Source: JAFMPW01 sp041743085 (GTDB lineage: Bacteria; Bacteroidota; Bacteroidia; Flavobacteriales; Flavobacteriaceae). Taken from it: DNA of 64,000 nt. Below the pieces are notes generated by a model. That model was not told the origin of the DNA. It was given only the letters and a program-made list of their open reading frames with translations, and made no database searches. Made by a program: the position numbers and the translations under genes. Shown here piece by piece: positions 44,585-53,031 of this stretch. The stretch is taken from assembly GCA_041743085.1 (NCBI GenBank), contig JBGTNL010000004.1, positions 10,467 to 74,466 of the forward strand. Direction: 5' to 3'. Numbering within the stretch: position 1 is the first letter of the stretch; every line of letters starts with the position of its first letter.

Positions 44585-45937
44585 TTAAATACCTAAAATC
44601 AATTTGGCGATCCAGAAGTAGATAAGGATGCCAAAAATATCATTACTGGTGGTAATAAAAGGACCTGTTGCTATGGCGGGGTCAATGCCCCGTTTGTGAA
44701 GAAACAGGGGAATAAAGGTGCCAATAATACCTGCCACGATAATTACGACTACCAAAGAAAGCGATATGGCCACGGAAGTGTAGAAGCTTCCCTGGTACCA
44801 CCATGTAAACAAAAGCAAAATGGCGGCTAAAATAAGTCCGTTCAACGAGGCTAAGAGAATTTCCTTAAACAGGCGGTTACCGATACTGCCTTTGAGATCA
44901 TCATTGGCGAGTCCCTGCACAATAATTGCGCTTGACTGCACCCCAACATTCCCGGCCATTGCGGCAATTAAAGGAGTGAAGAAAAACAAAATGGCGTGTT
45001 GACTTATGAGTTCCTCAAATCCGCCCATAATTGCGGCGGCGCCCGTGCCGCCTAATAAACCCAGAAATAACCATGGTAATCTTGCCCTGGTTAATTCCCA
45101 AATACTATCATCTGCCTCCACGTCCTGGGAGATACCTGCTGCCATCTGGTAATCCCTTTCTGCCTCCTCCTTAATAACATCCACAATGTCATCAATGGTT
45201 ATACGGCCTGCCAGCCTGCCGATCTCATCAACCACGGGGATAGCTTCCAGATCGTATTTAGACATGATCTTAGCTACTTCTTCCGGCTTCTCATTCACGT
45301 TCACATAGTCTACCTTGGGAATATAAACATTTCGTATGGGAGCAGTTGTGGAAGTCGTCAGCAAATCCTTTAAAGAGAGTCGGCCTTTTAATTTTCCTTC
45401 ATCATCTACAACATAGATAGAGTGTACCCTAGTAACATTTTCGGCTTGCGCCCGCATTTCTTTTACACAGGTAAGGACTGTCCAGTTTTCATTTACTTTA
45501 ACCAATTCCTTTGCCATTAGGCCACCCGCAGAATTCTCATCGTATCTCAGCAGATCTACAATATCTTTGGCGTGGTCCCTGTCTTCAATTTCGGAAATAA
45601 CCTCCTGTACAATTTCCTGGGGTAATTCGGCCACAATATCAGCCGCGTCGTCAGTGTCCAGTTCTTCCAACTCCTCCGCAATCTCTTTGGAAGAAAGATT
45701 GTTAAGAATGGCTTCCCTAATATTTTCGTCCAACTCCGTGAGTACATCGGAAGTCTTGTCGCTGTCCAATATTTTTATGAGGTAGGTTGCCTCTTCTTGC
45801 CTAAGTTCGTTGATGATCTCGGCGACATCGGCATAATGTACTTCCTCTAACAGCGAGACCAATTTGGAATCCTGCCGGGCTTCTATTAGCTGTTCAATTT
45901 CAGCTACGAGTTTGTCTGTTAACTTAAACGGAGTCAT
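44585..45937 (-). CDS. mgtE: MgtE-type magnesium transporter
   Basis: A 450-residue inner-membrane Mg2+ channel/transporter. Order of domains: N-terminal superhelical acidic domain (MgtE_N, about 20-125, with EELDTDDAADIVAELPQE), two CBS domains (about 135-260: YVVDDEGKLKGRLSLKDLL and IPVVDEIGRLAGRITIDDIVD), then a five-helix membrane domain (from about 283) containing GGTGAAAIMGGFEEL, PLIAAMAGNVGVQSSAI and a C-terminal PLFLHKRGIDPAIATGPFIT. Closing of the channel by Mg2+ bound to the N and CBS domains is known for the family. The gene is monocistronic; repeat copy 3 lies upstream. Confidence 0.95.
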   Translation of the reverse strand: MTPFKLTDKLVAEIEQLIEARQDSKLVSLLEEVHYADVAEIINELRQEEATYLIKILDSDKTSDVLTELDENIREAILNNLSSKEIAEELEELDTDDAADIVAELPQEIVQEVISEIEDRDHAKDIVDLLRYDENSAGGLMAKELVKVNENWTVLTCVKEMRAQAENVTRVHSIYVVDDEGKLKGRLSLKDLLTTSTTAPIRNVYIPKVDYVNVNEKPEEVAKIMSKYDLEAIPVVDEIGRLAGRITIDDIVDVIKEEAERDYQMAAGISQDVEADDSIWELTRARLPWLFLGLLGGTGAAAIMGGFEELISQHAILFFFTPLIAAMAGNVGVQSSAIIVQGLANDDLKGSIGNRLFKEILLASLNGLILAAILLLFTWWYQGSFYTSVAISLSLVVVIIVAGIIGTFIPLFLHKRGIDPAIATGPFITTSNDIFGILIYFWIAKLILGI

Positions 45938-46019
45938 TGTGAAGGCTCTATTTTTATGAATCCCGCAAAGCTAAAGAAAGATTTACAAAATATGTGTTAT
46001 TTATCGAGTGTCTTTGCAA

Positions 46020-46400
46020 GGAGAATTTGGTAGTGGTGTTTCTCGCAAAGGCCGCAAAGTGGTATCGCAAGGCCAAACCAAGAATAAGATACTTTTAATC
46101 GAAAAGAATTCCCCGCAGCAAGCTGCGGGGTTTCCTATGGAATGTCATTGCCGCAAAAGCGGGAATCCAAATGACGAAATTTCGTTTTTAGAGCTTTAGG
46201 TCGAAATAAAACCGGCGAAACCTGTGCCGGGCCTGTCGAGGTATACCCCTAGGGCTTGCCTCGGGCCTGCCTGCCGCAGGCAGGGATAGTTGCCCGCCAG
46301 AGGTGGGTAAACTTTTAAGAAATTCTTTAATTTATTTTACCGCTCTACTTTAGAAGATCAACGAAATAGCTTTGCGGTCTTAGCATCTTCCTGACGGTCT
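46020..46400. repeat. Imperfect inverted repeat around repeat copy 3
   Basis: Blocks CGCAAAGGCCGCAAAG (about 46039-46054) and, in reverse, CTTTGCGGTC plus GGTCTTTGCGTG (about 46370-46405) flank copy 3 in opposite orientation. This looks like an older short inverted-repeat element into which copy 3 was nested. The rest of the 45938-46457 gap holds nothing else I recognise. Confidence 0.4.
46093..46334 (-). repeat. Dispersed structured repeat, copy 3
   Basis: Reverse orientation relative to copy 2. Read on the minus strand it starts TAAATTAAAGAATTTCTTAAAAG, carries CTCTGGCGGGCAACTATCCC, a GCCTGCGGCAGGC palindrome, an extra insert with CCCTAGGGGTATACC, GGCACAGGTTTCGC, AAAACGAAATTTCGTCATTTG, then the GATTCCCGC-TTTT-GCGGCAAT hairpin (one stem mismatch), the CCCCGCAGC-TT-GCTGCGGGG hairpin and the end GGAATTCTTTTCGATTAAAA. 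Confidence 0.85.
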
Positions 46401-46457
46401 TTGCGTGAAATTATCGATTCGTAAATATAGAATTACAAGGTGAAATAATTTTGCAGA

Positions 46458-47327
46458 CTAGGAGTCTTGGTAAATCTTTTGAACAAGAAGAATAAAATCG
46501 GAGACGGCCAATTGATCGGGACGGCGATCAAATATGGGGTCCTTTTTTAAATCGCCGGAGAGTTCAAAACTTTTAAGGCTGTTACGCATGGTCTTTCTAC
46601 GCTGGTTAAACGCTGCCTTCACCACTTTATAGAATAATTTTTCGTCACAGCCCAGGGTATGATCACTTTTCCTGATGAGGCGTAATACGCCCGATTCCAC
46701 TTTTGGGGGAGGATCAAAAACATCCGGGGGTACGGTAAACAAGTATTCCGCACTGTAAAAGGCCTGTGTCAGTACCGAAAGGATCCCATATGTCTTATTG
46801 CCTTCCCCGGCGCATATGCGCTGTGCAACTTCTTTTTGGAACATCCCCGAGAACTCGGGAACCCTATCCTTTTCCTCGAGAAGTTTAAATACTATTTGGG
46901 TAGAGATATTGTAGGGGAAATTACCGGTGATCGCAAAAGGTTGGGTATTGAACAGGGAAGACAAATCAAATTTAAGAAAGTCGGCTTCCACCACTACAAA
47001 AGTGCCCCCCCTTTGAAGCAACTCAGGATGTTCCATGGGAAAACTATGGTTGAGGTAAACCACGGATTCCCCATCAAGATCCATAGCAATCAGGTCTATA
47101 TCCCTTTGTAATAAATATTTAGTCAGTACCCCTGTTCCCGCGCCTATCTCAATGACATTCCGGTAACCTTTAAAAGAAAGTGTCTCTGCTATTTTCTGTG
47201 CTATCGATTCATCTTTCAGAAAATGTTGTCCAAGATATTTTTTTGCTTTGACCGGTCCGTTAGACCGCCAGGATTTTTTCTGCCTCCGCTGTTTGGAACT
47301 CCCTGATTTTTTTCTCTTGGTCATCAA
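46458..47327 (-). CDS. rsmA: 16S rRNA (adenine(1518)-N6/adenine(1519)-N6)-dimethyltransferase
   Basis: Dimethylates two adjacent adenines near the 3' end of 16S rRNA (KsgA/RsmA). The 289-residue protein has KKYLGQHFLKDESIAQKI, the SAM-binding VIEIGAGTGVLTKYLL, and the catalytic GNFPYNISTQIVFKLL (NxPY). A strongly basic extension of about 27 residues (KRKKSGSSKQRRQKKSWR) precedes the usual start region; the chosen ATG 47327 lies 6 bases after the upstream stop, and an internal start at VKAKKYL would be the shorter alternative. Cotranscribed with the DUF4286-fusion gene. Confidence 0.95.
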   Translation of the reverse strand: MMTKRKKSGSSKQRRQKKSWRSNGPVKAKKYLGQHFLKDESIAQKIAETLSFKGYRNVIEIGAGTGVLTKYLLQRDIDLIAMDLDGESVVYLNHSFPMEHPELLQRGGTFVVVEADFLKFDLSSLFNTQPFAITGNFPYNISTQIVFKLLEEKDRVPEFSGMFQKEVAQRICAGEGNKTYGILSVLTQAFYSAEYLFTVPPDVFDPPPKVESGVLRLIRKSDHTLGCDEKLFYKVVKAAFNQRRKTMRNSLKSFELSGDLKKDPIFDRRPDQLAVSDFILLVQKIYQDS

Positions 47328-47333
47328 CTTTGT

Positions 47334-47981
47334 CTACTGCGTCTTGTTGGAGTTGCTCATATACACCCAGGCATTGATACCGGAGGCCAAAGCAACTTTT
47401 TTTCTATGGTAGCCATCACCTTCATAGGCATCTGCCTTTAAAAGGTCCGGGCCGCTGACCGTAAAAAGCAAGCCGGAAATACGATCTTCCTCGCTGCCTG
47501 TGCGGATTATTGTAGGATAAAGCCCTGCCACTTTTTCATTTGATACTTTGTATTCGGAGAGGTAATCTTTTACCCCTTCCAACACTCTGGAAAACAATGA
47601 TATTTGAGTTGTTTCGTCCTGTAAAGTGCCATAAGCGAAAAGGTATTCCGTGGCGGCCGGAAAGGGGATTTTCTGCTCATTTATAACTTCCAGTTCCGTC
47701 CTGAAGGCCACAAATTTATCGGCAAAATGTTTCATGCTTTCCTGCCGCAACCTGTCAGCGTCTTCACGGTAATATTTTTCAAGAGTTTTTTTGTCCACAG
47801 TGGTATATTGAATGGCGTAGGTGAGTCCTCCCGTTTCTTCTTCCACCAATACCCTGCACACTTTGGCAGCAGTGAATTTACCAGTTGCCAGCATGTCCGG
47901 AATATGGGTTTCCGTCATCCAGGCCAACCATTGATCATGGACAGATTCTTCAATATTAATGGTAACGTTGTAAATGTACAT
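47334..47981 (-). CDS. DUF4286-gamma-glutamylcyclotransferase-like fusion
   Basis: A 215-residue protein with two joined domains. Residues 1-105 are a DUF4286 domain (MYIYNVTINIEESVHDQWLAW...HIPDMLATGKFTAAKVCRVL...), a short ferredoxin-like fold typically encoded just before rsmA in flavobacteria. Residues about 112-215 are a gamma-glutamylcyclotransferase/AIG2-like domain: EYLFAYGTLQDE (Y-G-T-L), and the catalytic Glu in DAYEGDGYHRK. In most relatives these occur as separate proteins. The function of the pair is unknown; cleavage of gamma-glutamyl amines is possible for the second domain. Confidence 0.83.
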   Translation of the reverse strand: MYIYNVTINIEESVHDQWLAWMTETHIPDMLATGKFTAAKVCRVLVEEETGGLTYAIQYTTVDKKTLEKYYREDADRLRQESMKHFADKFVAFRTELEVINEQKIPFPAATEYLFAYGTLQDETTQISLFSRVLEGVKDYLSEYKVSNEKVAGLYPTIIRTGSEEDRISGLLFTVSGPDLLKADAYEGDGYHRKKVALASGINAWVYMSNSNKTQ

Positions 47982-48036
47982 TTTTCAAGCTGAAGCTCAA
48001 GTATCATGATCAAATATTAAGTTCCTGAGCCTGAAC

Positions 48037-49821
48037 TTAATTTATGGAATCCCCTCTCAGCATCCTGAAATTTTTCCGCGCCTGGGGAAAATAATAACTG
48101 TCCTGGTAATTGTAAATGATTTTCTCATAATGCTCCTTCGCCTTTTCCGGTTCATTAAAAATAGTTCTGTACAGCTCTGCCAGGGCGAAGTGCGCATCGT
48201 CCGCTAGAATGTCACTCCCATAAAACCCAATGATCTTTTCGTAATTAAATCTGGCAGCTTCGTAATCTTTTTCCGCTGCCAACAATTCACCTTGTTTTAA
48301 TAGGGCTTCATCTTCTATCTTTTCACCTTTGTGGTTTTGAAGGATGTCATCTAACGCATCAATAGCTTCCCTTGTTTTATTTTGATAGGCCAAAAGATCT
48401 GCCCTGGCATATTTCTTCAAAGCGGTTTGAGTGGAGTCTTCCAGGGAATTATCGGAGATAAGCAAACTCAATTGCATGGCATCATTGGCAATAAGTTGGG
48501 AAGTGGAGCCCCGTAAAACTTTAAGTTGGGTCAGTGCCCATTCAAAATCGCCTTTATAGAAACTTGTTTGAGCTACTTTAAACCTCGCATCCTGCCCCAG
48601 CACATCGTTTTTAAGACTCTTCTGTATCTGGGAAAAGAGAATCAAGGCCTCATTAAATTTTTGGTCAAAAACCAGGATATCGCCAAGGGCTAATTTTACG
48701 TAGGCGCCACCGTATCTGTTGAGGGGCAATTCCATGCTCATTTTCAGAATGTTGATGGCATCTTCCGGAAGATCTTTTTTAAATGTGAGAAAGTTGGCAT
48801 AGGCTACCTGCAGTTGTATCGTCTGATTCTGAAATCCATAAATACCCATCAGTTCTTCAAACTTATCCCGCACCTCATCCAAGGTTTTGCCGTCGGCTTC
48901 CAAAAGCGCGATATCAATAAGATTCAACTCCGCATTCAGGGTAGTCACAGGGTTGTTGCTATTCTTGACGATATACTCGAAAATTAATTTTGCATCCTCC
49001 CTTGAACCGTCTTCGATTGCAAGCGTTCCAAGACCTTCGAGCCGCTGCAGGGAACTCGCTTCTGCTCTTTTGTAAATGGCTTTCTCCTGATTAAATGCAC
49101 TGCCGTATTGTTTTTGTTGCACAAACAACCAACTCAATAACTCATTCCATATCAAATCGGGATTTTTCTGTGCTTTTTGCAGCAGTATTTTTTTAAGTTT
49201 GATGTTGTTTTCGTTCAGGGGATCGGCACTGATGAAGGTATCAATATTCCTAAGCACATTAGACATTGGGGACTTTCCGTTGCTGATAAGTTCCAGATAG
49301 GAGTCATACATTTTTTCTATGTCGCCCTGTTCTCCGTAAATACGTGCCATTTGAAAATTATAATCCAGTTGCGGATTTAATTCCATAGCCCGGGAATACG
49401 CTTTTAAAGCATAATCCAACAAGGAGTAACCCTGAAACCGAAATCCGATTCCATAACCGAAATTGGGATTTTCTTCAATGTAGGATAGCGCTTTTTCATA
49501 GTTTTCTTCAGCTTCCTCTGGTTTGTCCTGTAAGCGGTAATTATAGCCTAATTCAATAAAGATCGTTGGGTAGGGGTTTCCAAGATTTATTTTCTCTAGT
49601 AAAAATTCCTCAGCTTCCCTGTATTTCTCGAGTTGCTGATAACAAGCAATAAGACCCTCCGCATAATCCGTACGGCGTGGATTTTTTTCCACCAGCTTTT
49701 CGTAGAAGACCAAAGCCTTCTCAAATTCCCCGTCGTTAAAATATTGCTTTGCAAGAAAATCGTCCTGAGAAAATACCCATTGACCAAGGAAGAGAAAAAA
49801 TAAAAGAAGCCGGACTCTCAT
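48037..49821 (-). CDS. Exported tetratricopeptide-repeat protein
   Basis: A 594-residue protein with a signal peptide (MRVRLLLFFLFLGQWVFSQ) and TPR helices over most of its length. Clear repeats include NDGEFEKALVFYEKLVEKNP, EAEENYEKALSYIEENPNFG, LDYALKAYSRAMELNPQLDY and, near the C-terminus, KAKEHYEKIIYNYQDSYYFP. TPR proteins of this type act as scaffolds in the periplasm or outer membrane. No enzymatic domain was seen. Upstream lies serS, downstream the fusion gene; gaps of 55 and 148 bp argue for a separate unit. Confidence 0.85.
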   Translation of the reverse strand: MRVRLLLFFLFLGQWVFSQDDFLAKQYFNDGEFEKALVFYEKLVEKNPRRTDYAEGLIACYQQLEKYREAEEFLLEKINLGNPYPTIFIELGYNYRLQDKPEEAEENYEKALSYIEENPNFGYGIGFRFQGYSLLDYALKAYSRAMELNPQLDYNFQMARIYGEQGDIEKMYDSYLELISNGKSPMSNVLRNIDTFISADPLNENNIKLKKILLQKAQKNPDLIWNELLSWLFVQQKQYGSAFNQEKAIYKRAEASSLQRLEGLGTLAIEDGSREDAKLIFEYIVKNSNNPVTTLNAELNLIDIALLEADGKTLDEVRDKFEELMGIYGFQNQTIQLQVAYANFLTFKKDLPEDAINILKMSMELPLNRYGGAYVKLALGDILVFDQKFNEALILFSQIQKSLKNDVLGQDARFKVAQTSFYKGDFEWALTQLKVLRGSTSQLIANDAMQLSLLISDNSLEDSTQTALKKYARADLLAYQNKTREAIDALDDILQNHKGEKIEDEALLKQGELLAAEKDYEAARFNYEKIIGFYGSDILADDAHFALAELYRTIFNEPEKAKEHYEKIIYNYQDSYYFPQARKNFRMLRGDSIN

Positions 49822-49969
49822 TAAACAAAGATACTACAGTTCTTAGTAAGTGGGTGTTAAGAGGTTTATAAGGTTATGATAGTGTCCCTTTTTGGAACTT
49901 ACAGGGTTATTGGTACTTTCGATTTTTTCGTCTTTCTGGAATTTGTATTTTAACAATACGGTACGCCGG

Positions 49970-51241
49970 CTAATCTATGTATTCAAAACCGGTATAAGGC
50001 AAGAGTATTTCCGGGATCTTTATGCCCTTGGGACGCTGATAATTTTCAAGAATGCCTGCTAATACCCGTGGCAGGGCCAGGGCGCTTCCATTAAGGGTAT
50101 GCGCCAGCTGTGTCTTATTATTTTCATCCTTATAGCGAAGTTTCAGTCGATTGGATTGATAGGCTTCAAAATTAGATATCGAACTAATTTCCAACCAGCG
50201 ATCCTGAGCTGTAGAGAACACTTCAAAATCGTAGGTAAGAGCGGAGGTAAAACCGAGATCCCCGCCACAAAGCCTGAGAATACGATATGGAAGTTGCAAA
50301 TCGCGAAGGATAACCTTTACATGTTCCACCATTTCCTCCAGGGCGTCGTAGGAGGTCTCCGGGCGTTCCACCCTTACTATCTCAACCTTGTCGAACTGAT
50401 GCAGGCGGTTAAGGCCACGGACATGAGCACCGTAGCTACCGGCTTCCCTCCTGAAACACGGCGTATAACCCGTATAGCACACAGGCAGGTCCTTGGCGTC
50501 CAGGATGGTGTCCCTGAGTAAATTGGTTATCGGGACCTCTGCGGTGGGAATAAGATATAAATTGTCTTCACCTATATGGTACATTTGCCCTTCCTTGTCC
50601 GGAAGCTGCCCGGTTCCGTAACCCGAAGTCTCATTTACAAGATGGGGTACCTGCATTTCCGTATACCCTGCTTCAGTGTTTCTGTCCAGGAAAAAGGCGA
50701 TGAGGGCCCGCTGCAGTCGGGCGCCTTTCCCTTTATATACCGGGAATCCGGCTCCTGTAATTTTAACGCCCAGTTCAAAATCAATAATATCATACTTTGC
50801 CGCCAGTTCCCAGTGAGGTAACGCACCACCGCTTAATTCAGGAACAGTTCCCTCACGAAATACCTCTTCGTTATCCTCTTCGTTATTCCCTTCCGGCACA
50901 AGTTTGTGAGGTACGTTTGGGATTTGGTAAAGCAGATTTTGCAGCTCGGTGGCGGCTACATCCAAATCCCCTCCCAATTTCCTGGAAGCCTCCTTTAATG
51001 CCACGGTCTTTTCTTTAAGTGTGTTGGCTTCGCGGGCCTTCCCACTCTGATACAGCTTTCCAATTTCTTTGGATAGTTTGTTGCTTTCGGCCAGGACATT
51101 GTCTAACTGGGATTGAGTGGAACGTCTTTTTTCATCCAAAATAAGGATCTCCTCTATAAGGGATGTGGCATCTATATTTCGTTTTTTAAGCGCATCGATA
51201 ATATCTTTCCCGGCATCCCGTAGGGCTTGTAGCTGCAGCAT
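49970..51241 (-). CDS. serS: Seryl-tRNA synthetase
   Basis: Charges tRNA-Ser. The 423-residue protein has an N-terminal antiparallel coiled-coil arm (about 30-105, with NKLSKEIGKLYQSGKAREAN), then the class II core: motif 1 region with PHLVNETSGYGTGQLPDKEG, TAEVPITNLLRD, motif 2 FRREAGSYGAHVRGLNRLHQ, then FDKVEIV, and motif 3 LNGSALALPRVLAGILENYQ. All are standard. Length is typical. No tRNA gene is adjacent. Confidence 0.97.
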   Translation of the reverse strand: MLQLQALRDAGKDIIDALKKRNIDATSLIEEILILDEKRRSTQSQLDNVLAESNKLSKEIGKLYQSGKAREANTLKEKTVALKEASRKLGGDLDVAATELQNLLYQIPNVPHKLVPEGNNEEDNEEVFREGTVPELSGGALPHWELAAKYDIIDFELGVKITGAGFPVYKGKGARLQRALIAFFLDRNTEAGYTEMQVPHLVNETSGYGTGQLPDKEGQMYHIGEDNLYLIPTAEVPITNLLRDTILDAKDLPVCYTGYTPCFRREAGSYGAHVRGLNRLHQFDKVEIVRVERPETSYDALEEMVEHVKVILRDLQLPYRILRLCGGDLGFTSALTYDFEVFSTAQDRWLEISSISNFEAYQSNRLKLRYKDENNKTQLAHTLNGSALALPRVLAGILENYQRPKGIKIPEILLPYTGFEYID

Positions 51242-51331
51242 TCGTTCTGATTTTAATCCTGCAAATTTAAGCTAATCGTCGGATTTAGGATATATATTTG
51301 CCTTATATGTAATCAAATTCAGAAAATCCAA

Positions 51332-51712
51332 ATGATTTTTGAACATTTTGCAATAAACGTTACTAATATTCAGGATATGGTTTCCTGGTACGTGGTTCAC
51401 CTTGGATTGAAAATTGTCCAGGTACAGCAGGAACCACCCTTTATGACATTTCTGGCAGATGCTTCGGGAAGAGTGGTCATGGAGCTTTACCATAGGGCCG
51501 ATGAGACCATCCTGGATTTTGAAAATCAACATCCGCTGACGTTTCATGTGGCCTTTGTCTCCGAGAATGCCGAGTCTGATAAGAAAAGACTACTGCAGGC
51601 AGGAGCATCTTTTATTGAGGAAGTGATAAAGGAAGATGGAAGCCGGTTGGTTATGCTTCGGGATCCCTGGGGTATGGCCTTACAATTATGCCAAAGGACT
51701 AAAAAGTTCTGA
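51332..51712 (+). CDS. VOC (glyoxalase-like) family protein
   Basis: A 126-residue VOC protein. It begins MIFEHFAINVTNIQDMVSWY (first metal ligand His5 in EHFAINV), has KIVQVQQEPPFMTFLAD, VMELYHRAD (Glu), HPLTFHVAFVSEN (His) and LVMLRDPWGMALQLCQR; the usual last Glu is replaced by Gln (QLCQ). Metal binding may therefore be altered. The substrate is unknown. It is a single plus-strand gene between serS and the HTTM gene. Confidence 0.85.
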   Translation: MIFEHFAINVTNIQDMVSWYVVHLGLKIVQVQQEPPFMTFLADASGRVVMELYHRADETILDFENQHPLTFHVAFVSENAESDKKRLLQAGASFIEEVIKEDGSRLVMLRDPWGMALQLCQRTKKF

Positions 51713-51717
51713 AAGCA

Positions 51718-53031
51718 TTAGTCGGTTGAAGGTAATATCCATTCGTTATGCCGAAAATGATCCCAGGGCTCGTTTGCAAGATCTGTATCCGGATCTATAA
51801 AGGGCCTTGCCTTCTTGCCGTTGATACGTACTTTCGATTTAGCAAAAACCGAAATATCTTCTCCTTTTTGCGCATACTCCTTTTTAAGATACTGGGCAAA
51901 TTGCCAAATAAAATCCGGGTAAGTGCCAACTTTCCTGATTTGGTTCTTCGAAAGATACTCCTTTGGATCTACCATTTTGGAGGTGCCCGTATCTTTGTTC
52001 ACAACCTTAAATTTAATAGTGCCGGAACGGCTGCGGAGCATCATGCGCCAGCTCATGCGATGCCCTTCCTCTGTCCATAATACATCATCCTTAATCAGGT
52101 AATGTCTAACGGGCAATAGCAACTGAACAATAAAATAAAGGCCTGCCAGGGAGAGCAGCCAATTTCTATATGGTGGAATTTTGATCTCATTTTCCACGTA
52201 AGGCATTTTCTGTTTAAAGAAGAGTCTTCGTATGGTTTCAGGCTCAAAAAAGAAGATCGTAAAAGCAAGGGACAGGTAAGGAAATATCCCGATCTGGAAG
52301 ACCACGGAATTAAAGAGGTGGAAAAAAACAGAGCACACAAAGGCGAACTTTCTGGTAGGTTTCCAGAGCAAAGCGGGAATGATAAGAAGGTCAAAAAAAA
52401 TCCCTGCTACCGCTATGATTTTATGAAGCCACGGTTGCTGCAACAAATCCCCGATAAGGTAGTAATGCGCTTTAGTCTGCATCAATACTTTAATAAAACT
52501 GAAATCTAACCAATCCGCATAGAACTTGGCATGCGCTGCAAAAGTGTATACAATAAAGAGTTGTAAAATGAAAGTCCATCTTACATAGCTGTACATGCCG
52601 TTCGTTTTTATGTCGGGATTGTTTTTTACGTCCAGCGAATGACTCCGGTTGGCAGGCAGAAAACACATAATGAATGAAATCAATATCAACAAGTAATAAT
52701 GATTGTTGTAGGCAGTCTTTTGCATAAGGTATACCACCGTCCACATTAAAGTAAAGGAGATCATGGCAAACCGGTATTTATAGCCTAAGGCAATCAGCAG
52801 GCCCAGGGTTCCCATAGCCATAAAATACCAATACATTCCATTTCCCGGCAGGGGCTGTAACCATTCAAAGCCAATAAAAGTGAAGGTAAATTTTGGTTCC
52901 ACTAAGGTCCTGCGCACCCAGCCAGTGAAGATAGCCCCATAACACTCCAAACTGATCAGGATACCAAAAAGTATCCGAAAGAGAACAAGCGGACTATTAT
53001 CGATTTTTTTAAATAGGAAACGGTCCAGCAT
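51718..53031 (-). CDS. HTTM domain-containing membrane protein
   Basis: A 437-residue protein with a horizontally transferred transmembrane (HTTM) domain like the membrane part of vitamin K-dependent gamma-carboxylases. Several hydrophobic segments are seen (VLFRILFGILISLECYGAIF, MAMGTLGLLIALGY, YYLLILISFIMCFLPANRSH, FIVQLLLPVRHYL), with HSLDVK and AKFYADW typical of this group; the C-terminal ~110 residues are soluble. Its ATG directly follows the ribF stop codon without a gap, so the two are cotranscribed. The function is unknown. Confidence 0.85.
   Translation of the reverse strand: MLDRFLFKKIDNSPLVLFRILFGILISLECYGAIFTGWVRRTLVEPKFTFTFIGFEWLQPLPGNGMYWYFMAMGTLGLLIALGYKYRFAMISFTLMWTVVYLMQKTAYNNHYYLLILISFIMCFLPANRSHSLDVKNNPDIKTNGMYSYVRWTFILQLFIVYTFAAHAKFYADWLDFSFIKVLMQTKAHYYLIGDLLQQPWLHKIIAVAGIFFDLLIIPALLWKPTRKFAFVCSVFFHLFNSVVFQIGIFPYLSLAFTIFFFEPETIRRLFFKQKMPYVENEIKIPPYRNWLLSLAGLYFIVQLLLPVRHYLIKDDVLWTEEGHRMSWRMMLRSRSGTIKFKVVNKDTGTSKMVDPKEYLSKNQIRKVGTYPDFIWQFAQYLKKEYAQKGEDISVFAKSKVRINGKKARPFIDPDTDLANEPWDHFRHNEWILPSTD

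Noticed and set aside
46008..46199. A 63-residue ORF over repeat copy 3
   Set aside because: Again repeat-derived and not conserved between copies.
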